From: Anthoceros angustus
Lineage: Eukaryota > Streptophyta > Anthocerotopsida > Anthocerotales > Anthocerotaceae
Length of the DNA: 64,000 nucleotides
Assembly (NCBI GenBank): GCA_010909165.1
Contig: MU008198.1
Span: 340,216-404,215, forward strand
Direction: 5' to 3'
The position numbers and the translations under genes were made by a program. The stretch's first letter is position 1. Each line of letters begins with the position of its first letter. The notes below the pieces were generated by a model. It did no database searches. It was given only the letters and a program-made list of their open reading frames with translations, and was not told the DNA's origin. Shown piece after piece: positions 11,197-23,160 of the stretch.

Positions 11197-12066
11197 ATGG
11201 CGCGACCTGGACAGCAGCAAGCGCAGCAGGAGCGATGGCTGGAGGTGACGGCAACAGGAGGGGCCCGTGTTGGATAGGGCCTACTTCTGTAGCATGGGCC
11301 TGAGTGACACAGGCCTTGATCCAAGGAAGTCCCATGCCTGGGACGGAATTGTGACTCGCCAGGACGTGGTGGACGAGTTCGGTTGGACCGGCAAGGGTCT
11401 CGTCAACCTCCGAAAGGCGCGCACAATAGAGCGCCAATTTCTCAGAGACTTAAGGAACAAGGTGTATCCCTATCAAAACGCGAACTGGAGTCAAGCTAGC
11501 GTTGCTTTTGCAATAGGCGCCATCGCCTCCCACAGGCGTCTGCAGGTGGACTGGGCAACCTTCGCCTTCCAGACCCAGTTTATGGGCAGATTGGCGAAGA
11601 GCACAAGAAGAGCCTACGTGCCTGTGAGTATGGCTGATCCCAAGCAAGGATACGGAGAGGTCGCCGGAATGCTCCCGATGTGGCGCGGAAGGTGGAACAT
11701 GAGACCCGACCTCAGGGAATGCCTGTTTGCACGGGCCAGGAGGAAGCGCGCGGATGAGTCCGAGTCCAAATCTCACTCCGAGATGGACGCGGGATTAAGC
11801 AGGCCCAGCGCCTCCGGGGTCTCGTCCAGAACCTCCGTGTCCAGCTGCTTCTCCCGGTGAGTTCCTGCCCTTGATTCATAAATCTCAGGAGTTTTCATGT
11901 ACTTCGCCCATGACGTGCAAAGCAATGCACAGAATGTCACGAACTGAAACCATATTAATGTGGTGTTAAATGCAGGTTTGAGGGTTTGAGGAAGACCCAA
12001 GACTGTTGGAGCTCTCAAGGGCCATGTTCAACTTGGGGAAATGAGCAAATCTATCTACCTGCATGA
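11197..12066 (+). CDS. Unknown two-exon gene, array copy 1 (possibly broken)
   Basis: I do not recognise the product. The main frame (from GTG at 11267) reads LDRAYFCSMGLSDTGLDPRKS, a central KARTIERQFLRDLRNKVYPY and a C-terminal Ser/Glu-rich tail, about 190 residues. It ends at a good 5' splice site (CCCG, GT at 11857); joining to AG at 11974-11975 keeps the frame for about 30 more residues to a stop at 12064-12066. The likely ATG (11197, MARPGQQQAQQ) is out of frame with the main body, so either the start lies elsewhere or the gene is frameshifted. Relative to unit 3 it lacks one G near 11669 and a GC pair near 11752, so about 28 internal residues are read in another frame although both ends agree. 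No domain, signal peptide or membrane segment is evident. Confidence 0.45.
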
Positions 12067-12331
12067 ACCTGCGTGAGTGTGTTGAGCACTACAGAAACTC
12101 ACTTATATACTCAAGGCGTGACCAGCGGTCCTACCTATTACGCCTCTGGCGTTCTACCGACTTGGCCCTTGGAATTCTATCTGATGGCTGTCTATCTACT
12201 AAAGTAGCACTCGCCTGAATCTGTAACAAGTGAGCAGCGACTGTGCGGGAGAGGGTCAAGGGCCGGGCCTTCAACAATTAACATCAGCAGGGTGTTGACA
12301 TCCTTTGAGGAAGGAGGCTATGGAGAGTCTG

Positions 12332-12510
12332 TTGAGTGTTGGAAAGGCTTCCCTGATTTTGGGAAAGTTCCAGTACCCTTGCTGGACGTGGTTCAATTCC
12401 TTTGCAGTTTAGAAAATTGTTTGGAGTGTCTCTTCAGTGTTGGAAAGGCTCCCTGGTTTTGGGAAAGCTCCGTTGCTGGACGTGATTCAATTCTTTGTAA
12501 ACTAGAACTT
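12332..12510. repeat. Internal imperfect direct repeat, about 100 bp period
   Basis: Two copies of a block containing GTTGGAAAGGCT, CCTGxTTTTGGGAAAG, TTGCTGGACGTG and TTCAATTC lie head to tail. The same pair is present in units 2 and 3 (near 20763 and 29193). The second part ends with TTTAGAAAAAATTAAAC, AT-rich. No gene is assigned between 12067 and 12963. Confidence 0.7.
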
Positions 12511-12963
12511 CTTTGTATTGTGATCATGATGTCTTTAGAAAAAATTAAACAATGCAAATCTTTGTCAAAGAAGAGTACTTCCAGAATTCTACAGACTCTT
12601 CAGCGGTGGTGATGCTTCTAAGCACGTCCTGCTGGAACATCACTATGTGCTCCCTATGATAATGGCTGAAGTGGATGAATTCTCACCTGCACCTGATCCC
12701 CAGGACAAGGCTGGCCTGATGTGAGAAATTCTACTGCTAAGACAATGAGATCGAAGCTCATCGATGCAGGAATATTTGTTCGCAGGGACCAGACGGTGGC
12801 ACAAGCCAGCGACAGGGGCTTTTGGGTACCAACAAGTTACGTGTTCCATCCCTTCACAAGTCTAATCCGAGCTAAGACAGTGGCATGCCCGAGTAGTGGT
12901 GCTGCTCCCAAGGGACCGGCTGTATCAATATTTGCTGCTACACCTGTGGATTCCGGGGTCAGA

Positions 12964-13188
12964 TCAGCTTGGATTGCAACTGAGTAGTCTCTTTCTGGCC
13001 ACGTCTATTTTCTCCCAGTTGTTAATTTCCCGCTTTGCCCTGCGTATTCTTTCTGCGTGTTGGACTTCCTTGACATTCTCCTGGATTGAGTCTTGCAGGT
13101 CATGTCTGAAGCTTCTCGAGGCTTCGCTCTCAAACTCCCTTGTTGAAATGAGGCCATCAAGGCAGCCAAATTTCGCTGTCTTAGACAC
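12964..13188 (-). CDS. Unknown 74-codon minus-strand frame, copy 1
   Basis: The product begins MSKTAKFGCLDGLIS and is rich in Arg, Glu and Lys with heptad-like spacing (QDSIQENVKEVQHAERIRR), suggesting a coiled coil. It is identical in unit 2 (21393-21617) but broken in unit 3. It could be an exon of a larger lost gene. I cannot assign a function, and a 74-codon frame on repeated DNA is weak evidence for expression. Confidence 0.3.
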   Translation of the reverse strand: MSKTAKFGCLDGLISTREFESEASRSFRHDLQDSIQENVKEVQHAERIRRAKREINNWEKIDVARKRLLSCNPS

Positions 13189-13249
13189 GTACGAGTGGTC
13201 CTGGTCAAGCTTGGCTCCAGTTTAGAGTGGACTGTCTTCTTTGTTCCAG

Positions 13250-14210
13250 CTTGGTTGCTAGTCCAGGTTGCCTATGCTTTGTGTCATGATCAGCTTTAGT
13301 TTTGCAAGAGATGTACAGGACACATGCCATGTGGGTCGTTTTGCCTCAAGAATCCTGCAGCAAAAGAGACTCTTAATGGTTTGAAGGTATGTTTGTAGGC
13401 ACTAGCTTGAAGTAAATGGGCATACCCATCCTTGTGTTACATAAGCCCAGTATGCTGAGTTTGCATTCAATTGAATATCCCGACACCGATCACGCTACCT
13501 TGTGAGGTCGTCAGGATTTCGACCGGTAATAGCTTCGTCCCCAAGGGTGGCTTGCGGGCTTGAATAATGCCAAATATAACATACTCATACATTCATCAAC
13601 ATGCCATGACGTCCATTGGGGTCCCTCAGGAGCTTGGGCATTGGAAAGCAGTCCCCAAAACCTGGTTAAGCTTTAGGGTGTATCACCAAGCGACATGAAA
13701 TTTTCAATGTGGTTCTTCTCCATATTTTCAACGTGCTTCCGGAATGGTTTCAAAGCGAAGAAAAGTGTCACTTCCAAGGGCGCTGCACCCGAGATACGCA
13801 CATGTGCACTTCGCACTCGTTCTTTCGCCTGCCCGTCCGTCCGTGCCGCCCGGAAGCCTGCCCGCCCATCCGCCCTCGTCGTGTGAATCTGCACCCCACC
13901 CTGAGCCTTCTCCTTGAGGTGCTAGTGCTGTGCTTCGATTTGCCTTGCCGTGCGTTGCTCTTCCTCGGTCATGACCCCGCTCTGTTCCCTAGTCTGCCTT
14001 GCATCGCTGTTAATTGTTTGCAAGCGGAATTTGCCAGCTTCCTCCTTGAGCTCGTGCTGTGGGAACCTCAAGCTGCAAGCTTACCCTGCTAGCACTGTTG
14101 GCTCCGCCGCCGGTACTGGTTTGTCGAGCGCATTGCTTGGCTTGTTGGGGTTACACGTTGCCGAGCCGCTTGCGTAAAGCTGCTGCTGAGATTTTCAGCT
14201 TGAGACCCGG
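13250..14210. other. No gene; dispersed repeat piece and ADC upstream region
   Basis: Around 13290-13390 the sequence CAAGAGATGTACAGGACACATGCCATG with CCTCAAGAATCCTGCAGCA is a diverged copy of DNA at 9990-10060 and 36430-36490. From about 13800 to 14540 lie pyrimidine-rich stretches with long but low-complexity open frames; these precede the arginine decarboxylase pseudogene and recur, more diverged, at 33.4-34.2 kb. Confidence 0.5.
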
Positions 14211-14311
14211 CTCGAGATCCGGCTTGAGTTAATCCACCACGCCTCCACAGCAAGGTCCCCTCGGCTTTGTGCAGTCTTCAGCCGCTGAAGTTCAGGTGGT
14301 TCCTGCCCCGA

Positions 14312-14692
14312 GGTGAGCTCCCCTCTGCCCTGCCCTTGTCCTACGTTGTTTCTCCGCTGTTGTGTAGCCTAGCGGTGCAATGCTTTCGCGCGCGCATCCA
14401 TATCCGTATCGGCAGCAGCCGCGCTAGCTTGTGTCCGTCCTTCTGTCGTGTTCGTTTGTTTCTGTGCTGCGTCGGGCTCGCCCTGTCGGACCCTTTCATA
14501 CATATGTACATAGTTTATAGCATGATGGGAGTTTGACTCATGCTGATGTTTAGGGTTCTTGCGCAGTTGTCGTTGTCGGAGAAAAGGTTGTTTCCTTTTT
14601 CCTGCTCAGAGACATGAAGATGGTGATGGTGCTCCCTTCTGTTAGCTAAAAGAACTGTGTCGGTGGATACATTTGGTTTCACGTGCGTGTGC
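14312..14692 (+). other. Probable 5'-leader intron of arginine decarboxylase, copy 1
   Basis: A 5' splice site CCCGAG followed by GTGAGCTCC near 14312 and an acceptor CGTGTGCAG near 14692, 33 bases before the ATG, frame an intron of about 380 bp. The same pair occurs at about 22744 and 23130 in unit 2 and, diverged, at about 33702 and 34650. Inferred from splice consensus and position. Confidence 0.4.
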
Positions 14693-14724
14693 AGACGACA
14701 GATCGAGCGAGAAAGGAAGGTGAA

Positions 14725-16712
14725 ATGGCTTCAGTCAGCCGGCCTTCAGCTGGGCATGGACATAGGCATGGTCATGGCTGGAGCGTGGCACATTCTTCCA
14801 GAACGTACAATGTCGACGGATGGGGTGCCCCATACTTTAAAATCAACGACATGGGGCACATGTGTGCAGCCTCACGGGCAGGACAGGCAGCCCGGAGAGG
14901 AGATTGACCTGGCAGGAGGCCGTGGAGCATATCGTGGGCAGGGCTGGCTCCCGGGTCGGGCACCACCTCATCATCCAGTTCCCCGACATTCTGAGGCACA
15001 GGCTTCACACTTTGAACCATGCCTTTGTTGAGGCCATGGCCAGACCGGGCTACAATGGAGTGTTCCGTGGGGTTTTCCCATGAAGTGCAACCCCGACCGG
15101 CAGATCATGGAGGACATCCTGGACTGCGGAGGGAATTCGACTACGGCCTGGAAGCGGGGTCGGAGCCGGAACTTCTCTCGGCGATGGCATATCTCTGCAA
15201 CGCCAGCCCCGAGCTTTTCTGATCTGTAATGGTTACAAGGACGTAGAGTACATCGCCCTTGCCCTGACAGCCAGGAAGATGCTGCTCAATTCCATCATCG
15301 TGTTGGAGCAAGAGCAGGAGTTGGACATCGTGGTGGCAGCCAGCCGGGACATGGACGTGAAGCCCATCATGGGCTTGAGGCCGAAGGTCAGCACGAAGCA
15401 CAGTGGTCATTATAGGGAGGAGACGTCTGGGGATGATCCCAAGTTCGGACTGACATCCCGGAAATTGTGAGGGTGGTGGGCAAGCTGAGGGATCTGGGCA
15501 TGCTGGACTGCTTGCAGCTGCTCCATGTTCACATCGGATCGAACATCTCGGGGCTGATCAGAGTTGTGAGGGAGGGAGTCTTTGAGGCGGCACACATCTT
15601 CTGCGAGCCGTCTTTGTTGGAGCCCCATGAGCATCATCCACATCGGAGGGGCTCGATCGGTGTGGACTTTGACGGTTCTCATTCCGAGAACTCGGACCTC
15701 CATGGGGTACAGTGTGGAGGAGTACGCGGAGGTGGTGGTTGAGGCCATCCGAGGTGCATGCCAGCTCAAGAATGTGCAGCAGCCCACTCTGTGCTGTGAG
15801 ACTGGGCGGGCCCTGGTGTCGTATCACTCGGTAGTTCGATGTGCTTGCGGGCGACAGGAGGGACTATCTGTCCAGGGAGGTGTTGCTGGGTTCCGGGACC
15901 AGCTGGAGATTCTTCACAGGGGCCTGCGGAAGAAATGGGCGTCCATAGAGCTGTACTGTGACGTCCTGGATCTGTGTTTGGCTATTCGTGCAGGCTGCCC
16001 TGATCATGACGACGTTGTCGACCACTACGACCTCATTGCGATTGCTCTGAAGACTGCTGGCAGGATGAGGGCCGAGTGTGCCCACCTTTTCGACACCGGA
16101 GCTGTGAAGCTGGAGGTTCGTGCAGTCATGGACAGCATCTATGAAGTGCTGGTGACAGCGGAGGAGCACACAAGGTACCTGCGCGGAGTAGTGTCTAATG
16201 CAGCGTCGTTCACGTCTCCGGCAGCTGCAAACTGCAATTGCAGGAGGGAACGCCGGACCCCGAAGCCCCCACTCACAAAGCGACCTACTACATTAATTTG
16301 AGTGTGGTGAGATCTTTGCCAGACTACTGGGCTTTGGGACAGCTGTTCCGATTATGCCCCTGCAGCGACTGGAGGAGGAGCCCACCACCCGCGCCATCCT
16401 TTGCGACTTCACTTGTGACAGCGCTGGCAAGGTGTGCAAGTTCATCGGGAAGGATGTATGGCAACCATAAAGGAATACATGGAGGTGCACCCTTGCAGCA
16501 AGCCCTACTACATGGGCATCTTCCTTGCAGGTGCTTATCAGGAGATCCTCGGGAACATGTACAAAGTTCTGTTCGGCAACAGCAGTACTGTGCGGGTTAC
16601 ACAGAAGACGACGGGAGAGGTAAGTTATGACATTGAGGAGTCAGCTGTCCCAGGCCACGCTCAGATCGCTGATGTCGATCGGCTCATGCTGTATGAGCCC
16701 AACAATGCATGA
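14725..16712 (+). pseudogene. Arginine decarboxylase pseudogene, copy 1
   Basis: The piecewise translation matches plant/bacterial biosynthetic arginine decarboxylase (PLP fold III; arginine to agmatine, first step of one polyamine route). Recognisable blocks: HGHRHG-type N-terminus, GAPYFKINDMG, a disrupted copy of the PMKCNPDRQIMEDI block that holds the PLP lysine, LQLLHVHIGSNISG, EEYAEVVVEAIRGAC, CCETGRALVSYHSVV, SLPDYWALGQLF and YYMGIFLAGAYQEILG. The frame is broken many times: two bases missing near 14863, one extra G near 14911, one base missing near 15077, and the ATCTGTAATGG break near 15218 that is also in unit 2. Not functional as written. Several breaks are in short base runs, so some could be assembly errors, but not the shared one. 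Confidence 0.9.
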
Positions 16713-16899
16713 AGGACCCGGGTTGAGGAAACCAGACCCGAGGGCCACCTAACCCCTGCTGGCCAGGCAAGCTCTGAATTCCGTGCAAGACATGCTGTTT
16801 GCGCATGTTATTTCGGAGCTTTTGATGATGATCTGCTGCAAGCCACTATCTCAGTCCCAAGCTGGACAGTTTCTGTCTTCACCTAGCTGGATTTTTAAG

Positions 16900-17745
16900 C
16901 TGCCACAGTTTGTATACATCTTTCATCAAACTGCTGCCTACAAACACATCCGCCTCATATATGTCCTAGTCCTCTGATTTGCGAATGAAGCTGCCTTACG
17001 TCCCCGACTGCACAGCTGGGGTGCATACACTTGCACATGCCTGCAAGAGACGCAGAAATGCTACCAAGGCATTTGCCTAGCTCTACCAAAGCACCTTCCG
17101 AGCAGCTTCAAGCTGCCACTTTGCGAACATGTTCACCAAGCTGCTGGCTACAAGCACATCAGCCTGATGTCCTCGTTCTCTAATTCCCCATGATCATATC
17201 GATCCTTTCCCATGTCCAAACCCAGGGTGCCCACACTTGCACATGCCTGCAAGAAGCATACAAGCGTCACAGAATGAAGAACAGTCCTCCCTCCATCTCG
17301 CATAGCGCTAGTCTGTATAGAAGGAGGGCTTCCTGACCCATGCCCGCGACGAATATCCTGCTATCATGACAGTCCAATTAGTCACCGCATCTTCCTGTCC
17401 AAAGTCCCTCAAACACTCTGCCGAGCTGCCACACTTGGCATACATGTTCACCAGACAAACACAGACAACCAAATCATCCACAAGCGCACTGTTCAAGCAA
17501 GTCATCATGCAGCTGCTGCCCAGAATCTAAGTGTGAGCTGGCCCTTGCACAGGCCTGATTGATGGCTATCAAATACATGGGGCGCTCATCCAACTTAGGG
17601 GCTGCACGCTTGCCCTTGCTGCCCTGCTCAGGGTCCACAGGAGCCAAGGCAGACTGCCGACATGCATCTGCGTGTTCATCCCTAGCTGCATATGCACAGC
17701 AGTACAGAACGCATTCTTGCTCGTTCATGAGGAGGTGTAGCATTA
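16900..17745 (-). pseudogene. PPR protein remnant, copy 1
   Basis: The minus strand holds scattered pentatricopeptide motifs: ARASSHLDSGQQLHDDLLEQ (17474-17743 frame), VCVCLVNMYAKCGSSAECL and NWTVMIAGYS (17308-17508 frame), DVLVASSLVNMFAKWQ near 17140, and DVFVGSSLMKDVYKLW near 16930. These are L- and S-type motifs of plant PLS-class organelle RNA-editing/processing proteins. The motifs lie in different frames with stops between, so this is a decayed gene or several decayed paralogues. The C-terminal E/DYW part is not seen. Confidence 0.75.
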
Positions 17746-18258
17746 CAGAGTCTGATCTGTTGAGAGTTCAAGTGCTGCGAGTGTGGGGCATACTCATGAG
17801 GTCCTGAAACATATGACCCTCACGAAAATTACTCTGTTCCAGCTAGAAATTACTCTGTTCAGCCTGGCTTTCTCTGGAGGGTAAAGCTGTCAGTGTTGTA
17901 TCTCTTTCGGTGTTGTATATGATATCAATTGCAATAATCATATGTATCCATGTAATCTTCATATACATATATAAACAAGGATGTTGTAGGAGAAATACAG
18001 CAGACATGCCAGGTGCATCAATCGTTCCTGCAGAATCCTGCAGCAAGAAGAAACTAGTGATGGTTTGAGGTATGCTGTGCTACGCGTGACACTTGTGGCG
18101 GTGCCCACCAGAACATAAGGTCCCAGCTAGATAGACGTGACCCCAACATAATGCATTAGACACCATAGTCTCCTTTTGTGGACCAGCTAACCTCGCCCCA
18201 ATGTCAATCTTTCCCACAGGTGGTTATCTTAATGCAGAGAGCTCCAAGGAAACACATG

Positions 18259-18344
18259 CCGTCAGGAAAGGAAACACATGCTGCAAGAGCTTGGATCTCA
18301 GCCGGCCCATCTCGTTTGCTTCTCCGTGAACCAGAATAATATTA
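18259..18344 (-). pseudogene. CPSF73-I exon fragment in array unit 2
   Basis: Same fragment as in unit 1 but longer at the left: GCCGTCAGGAAA precedes it, as in the source gene at 38631. AAACACATG is duplicated at the edge (AACACATGCC then GAAACACATGCT), so the edge itself has been rearranged. Non-functional scrap on the same coding strand as the source. Confidence 0.88.
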
Positions 18345-18399
18345 ATGTAGGTATGCCAAAGTAGCATGATAAGCCTCATCATGGCCTGAAGCTCACAGA

Positions 18400-18830
18400 A
18401 AGAGTTTACCGTGCAGCCAAGGTCAGGGCTTTCAGCCCAACCAAATACCCATCACTCAAATTACCAAAACACAGTTGGCACCCATCTTGAGCCTCTCGGC
18501 AATTCGGAAGAACTCTCTGATGGATGCATGCATACATGCCTGCTGCACAATCATCTTGTTCAGACTTGAAGCACACGTCTCTTGACATGTGCTCATCATG
18601 TCTTGCAGCAGACAGAGAGCGGTGCCTCTGGTGATAGCCACGACAACGCTGATGGTGGGTGAACATACGTGCATACAGCTTTCATTGTTGGCCGCAGATA
18701 GAATCTCTGTGTGAGGCATATGGGATCCGTTCCCGTACATAGATGTGCTCTACATACTGATTGGGTGTGCTAAACTTGGAGCAAAGGATTCAGAGGAGGA
18801 ATTGGAGCCACCACGTGGTTTCCTTCCTTG
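18400..18830. other. 435 bp block missing from unit 1; no gene
   Basis: It contains a minus-strand reading EFFRIAERLKMGANC that reappears on the plus strand near 35235 (EFFRIVERLQV), meaning the same old repeat sits in opposite orientation there. A segment with GATGGATGCATGC and CTCATCATGTCTTG is a diverged copy of 9690-9790 and 36055-36130. I see no intact gene. Confidence 0.5.
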
Positions 18831-19410
18831 TTTTCACATGATGAATTCGAGTGCCAAGGAAGATATGGAGTGCAATGGACCTCCATCAGACTGAGTGGGT
18901 GGTCCACAATGTTACAGTGCTGCCGCAATTAATTTTGTATTAGACGACAATACGTGCGAGATATGTACATGCCGCCGGTGTGGCTGCAGGCGTACCTGAA
19001 ATATTGAAAAAGACCATGTTGCTAGGCTATGACCATGCTGCTCCAACTAGTGCCCATCCATGCTGCTAGCCTAAAGTGGTCGGCAGGAAGCGGGAGGCGC
19101 AAAAAGCACTCTTGTAGAGCCCACAAATATTGGAGGGAGGAGGCAAAACATGCATGCATGGACGATTGTCAGGCCTGGAAACAGTACCGAAATTGGCTTG
19201 GCACCTGGTCAACAATGCAGTCATGTCATCTGGTCAGTGTATCTATCTCGTCAACATTGGCTTCTGCCATGAGAATCTGAGCAAAGTCTGTACTACCTGG
19301 CCATCACTAGACATCCAAACCCGTAGAAGGAAAAATATCGATGTACAACATTGTAAGGAAAGTGGCGGCTGAAGCGGGTCGTAACCTCGCAATAGACTGG
19401 TGTAAGTAAG

Positions 19411-19418
19411 TATATAAT
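19411..19418 (+). promoter_or_regulatory. TATA box upstream of unknown gene, unit 2
   Basis: TATATAAT about 200 bases before the ATG at 19621, identical in context to units 1 and 3. Confidence 0.45.
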
Positions 19419-19620
19419 GGGAGGACTCGTTTTCCGGGTGAGCCGGACTCCATTGTGCGAGTTCAAAAGTGCGAGATACTAGGGTTTCCGGACATCGGCA
19501 AGCCCGTTAATTCAGGGTTCGGCGGGATTGTGTCCTGCGGCTTCCGTTCTCTGCTGGTGCCACCAGAAAGCAGAAAGCAGGCGGCTGGGGTTGGAAGACC
19601 TGACCAAAGCGGGGATCGAT

Positions 19621-20492
19621 ATGGCGCGACCTGGACAGCAGCAAGCGCAGCAGGGAGCGATGGCTGGAGGTGACGGCAACAGGAGGGGCCCGTGTTGGAT
19701 AGGGCCTACTTCTGTAGCATGGGCCTGAGTGACACAGGCCTTGATCCAAGGAAGTCCCATGCCTGGGACGGAATTGTGACTCGCCAGGACGTGGTGGACG
19801 AGTTCGGTTGGACCGGCAAGGGTCTCGTCAACCTCCGAAAGGCGCGCACAATAGAGCGCCAATTTCTCAGAGACTTAAGGAACAAGGTGTATCCCTATCA
19901 AAACGCGAACTGGAGTCAAGCTAGCGTTGCTTTTGCAATAGGCGCCATCGCCTCCCACAGGCGTCTGCAGGTGGACTGGGCAACCTTCGCCTTCCAGACC
20001 CAGTTTATGGGCAGATTGGCGAAGAGCACAAGAAGAGCCTACGTGCCTGTGAGTATGGCTGATCCCAAGCAAGGATACGGAGAGGTCGCCGGGAATGCTC
20101 CCGATGTGGCGCGGAAGGTGGAACATGAGACCCGACCTCAGGGAATGCCTGTTTGCACGGGCCAGGAGGAAGCGCGCGGATGAGTCCGAGTCCAAATCTC
20201 ACTCCGAGATGGACGCGGGATTAAGCAGGCCCAGCGCCTCCGGGGTCTCGTCCAGAACCTCCGTGTCCAGCTGCTTCTCCCGGTGAGTTCCTGCCCTTGA
20301 TTCATAAATCTCAGGAGTTTTCATGTACTTCGCCCATGACGTGCAAAGCAATGCACAGAATGTCACGAACTGAAACCATATTAATGTGGTGTTAAATGCA
20401 GGTTTGAGGGTTTGAGGAAGACCCAAGACTGTTGGAGCTCTCAAGGGCCATGTTCAACTTGGGGAAATGAGCAAATCTATCTACCTGCATGA
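19621..20492 (+). pseudogene. Unknown two-exon gene, array copy 2 (frameshifted)
   Basis: Same gene as at 11197 and 28053. Here the GGGAATGC form (as in unit 3) is combined with the shorter GCGCGCGG run (as in unit 1), so the frame that starts LDRAYFC stops at 20181-20183 and the Ser-rich tail lies in another frame (20095-20286). The downstream donor, the 119-base intron and the second exon are retained. Of the three copies this one is clearly disrupted, unless the sequence has an error in one run. Confidence 0.5.
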
Positions 20493-21392
20493 ACCTGCGT
20501 GAGTGTGTTGAGCACTACAGAAACTCACTTATATACTCAAGGCGTGACCAGCGGTCCTACCTATTACGCCTCTGGCGTTCTACCGACTTGGCCCTTGGAA
20601 TTCTATCTGATGGCTGTCTATCTACTAAAGTAGCACTCGCCTGAATCTGTAACAAGTGAGCAGCGACTGTGCGGGGAGAGGGTCAAGGGGCCGGGCCTTC
20701 AACAATTAACATCAGCAGGGTGTTGACATCCTTTGAGGAAGGAGGCTATGGAGAGTCTGTTGAGTGTTGGAAAGGCTTCCCTGATTTTGGGGAAAGTTCC
20801 AGTACCCTTGCTGGACGTGGTTCAATTCCTTTGCAGTTTAGAAAATTGTTTGGAGTGTCTCTTCAGTGTTGGAAAGGCTCCCTGGTTTTGGGGAAAGCTC
20901 CGTTGCTGGACGTGATTCAATTCTTTGTAAACTAGAACTTCTTTGTATTGTGATCATGATGTCTTTAGAAAAAATTAAACAATGCAAATCTTTGTCAAAG
21001 AAGAGTACTTCCAGAATTCTACAGACTCTTCAGCGGTGGTGATGCTTCTAAGCACGTCCTGCTGGAACATCACTATGTGCTCCCTATGATAATGGCTGAA
21101 GTGGATGAATTCTCACCTGCACCTGATCCCCAGGACAAGGCTGGCCTGATGTGAGAAATTCTACTGCTAAGACAATGAGATCGAAGCTCATCGATGCAGG
21201 AATATTTGTTCGCAGGGACCAGACGGTGGCACAAGCCAGCGACAGGGGCTTTGGGTACCAACAAGTTACGTGTTCCATCCCTTCACAAGTCTAATCCGAG
21301 CTAAGACAGTGGCATGCCTGAGTAGTGGTGCTGCTCCCAAGGGAACGGCTGTATCAATATTTGCTGCTACACCTGTGGATTCCGGGGTCAGA

Positions 21393-21617
21393 TCAGCTTG
21401 GATTGCAACTGAGTAGTCTCTTTCTGGCCACGTCTATTTTCTCCCAGTTGTTAATTTCCCGCTTTGCCCTGCGTATTCTTTCTGCGTGTTGGACTTCCTT
21501 GACATTCTCCTGGATTGAGTCTTGCAGGTCATGTCTGAAGCTTCTCGAGGCTTCGCTCTCAAACTCCCTTGTTGAAATGAGGCCATCAAGGCAGCCAAAT
21601 TTCGCTGTCTTAGACAC
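21393..21617 (-). CDS. Unknown 74-codon minus-strand frame, copy 2
   Basis: Identical in translation to the frame at 12964-13188 in unit 1; Arg/Glu-rich and possibly coiled-coil. Function unknown, expression doubtful. Confidence 0.3.
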   Translation of the reverse strand: MSKTAKFGCLDGLISTREFESEASRSFRHDLQDSIQENVKEVQHAERIRRAKREINNWEKIDVARKRLLSCNPS

Positions 21618-23160
21618 GTACGAGTGGTCCTGGTCAAGCTTGGCTCCAGTTTAGAGTGGACTGTCTTCTTTGTTCCAGCTTGGTTGCTAGTCCAGGTTGC
21701 CTATGCTTTGTGTCATGATCAGCTTTAGTTTTGCAAGAGATGTACAGGACACATGCCATGTGGGTCGTTTTGCCTCAAGAATCCTGCAGCAAAAGAGACT
21801 CTTAATGGTTTGAAGGTATGTTTGTAGGCACTAGCTTGAAGTAAATGGGCATACCCATCCTTGTGTTACATAAGCCCAGTATGCTGAGTTTGCATTCAAT
21901 TGAATATCCCGATACCGATCACGCTACCTTGTGAGGTCGTCAGGATTTCGACCGGTAATAGCTTCGTCCCCAAGGGTGGCTTGCGGGCTTGAATAATGCC
22001 AAATACAACATACTCATACATTCATCAACATGCCATGACGTCCATTGGGGTCCCTCAGGAGCTTGGGCATTGGAAGCAGTCCCCAAAACCTGGTTAAGCT
22101 TTAGGGTGTATCACCAAGCGACATGAAATTTTCAATGTGGTTCTTCTCCATAAATTTTCAACGTGCTTCCGGAATGGTTTCAAAGAGAAGAAAAGTGTCA
22201 CTTCCAAGGGCGCTGCACCCGAGATACGCACATATGCACTTCGCACTCTTTCTTTCGCCTGCCCGTCCGTCCGTACGCCCGGAAGCCTGCCCGCCCATCC
22301 GCCCTCGTCGTGTGAATCTGCACCCCACCCTGAGCCTTCTCCTTGAGGTGCTAGTGCTGTGCTTCGATTTGCCTTGCCGTGCGTTGCTCTTCCTCGGTCA
22401 TGACCCCGCTCTGTTCCCTAGTCTGCCTTGCATCGCTGTTAATTGTTTGCAAGCGGAATTTGCCAGCTTCCTCCTTGAGCTCGTGCTGTGGGAACCTCAA
22501 GCTGCAAGCTTACCTGCTAGCACTGTTGGCTCTCCGCCGCCGGCACTGGTTTGTCGAGCGCATTGCTTGGCTGTTGGGGTTACACGTTGCCGAGCCGCTT
22601 GCGTAAAGCTGCTGCTGCTGAGATTTTCAGCTTGAGACCCGGCTCGAGATCCGGCTTGACTTAATCCACCACGCCTCCACAGCAAGGTCCCCTCGGCTTT
22701 GTGCAGTCTTCAGCCGCTGAAGTTCAGGTGGTTCCTGCCCCCGAGGTGAGCTCCCCCTCTGCCCTGCCCTTGTCCTACGTTGTTTCTCCGCTGTTGTGTA
22801 GCCTAGCGGTGCAATGCTTTCGCGCGCGCATCCATATCCGTATCGGCAGCAGCCGCGCTAGCTTGTGTCCGTCCTTCTGTCGTGTTCGTTTGTTTCTGTG
22901 CTGCGGCGGGCCTGCCCTGTCGGACCCTTTCATACATATGTACATAGTTTATAGCATGATGGGGAGTTTGACTCATGCTGATGTTTAGGGTTCTTGCGTG
23001 CAGTTGTCGTTGTCGGAGAAAAGGTTGTTTCCTTTTTCCTGCTTAGAGACATGAAGATGGTGATGGTGCTCCTTCTGTTAGCTAAAAGAACTGTGTCGGT
23101 GGATACATTTGGTTTCACGTGCGTGTGCAGAAGACAGATCGAGCGAGAAAGGAAGGTGAA

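Larger units (their letters stand above)
9998..17990. repeat. Tandem array unit 1 (7,993 bp)
   Basis: First of three head-to-tail units. Corresponding points in unit 2 lie about 8,425 bp further (for example GTGCGAGTTC at 11032 versus 19457), but only 7,990 further at the left end, because this unit lacks about 435 bp present in units 2 and 3 (18400-18830). The missing piece lies between CACAGAAAGAGT and GGTTTCC, giving a clean deletion near 10395. Content in order: CPSF73 scrap, TATA-led unknown gene, internal 100 bp duplication, unknown minus-strand frame, arginine decarboxylase pseudogene, PPR remnants. Differences from unit 2 are mostly one-base length changes. Confidence 0.95.

Noticed and set aside
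14725-16712. Arginine decarboxylase copies as intron-containing functional genes
   Set aside because: The breaks have no GT/AG pairs of sensible size and fall inside conserved blocks, so splicing does not rescue the frame.
22123-22635. 170-codon plus-strand frame upstream of ADC copy 2
   Set aside because: It is Cys/Leu/Pro-rich in pyrimidine-rich DNA, and the same region in unit 1 is broken; more likely promoter/leader of the ADC gene.
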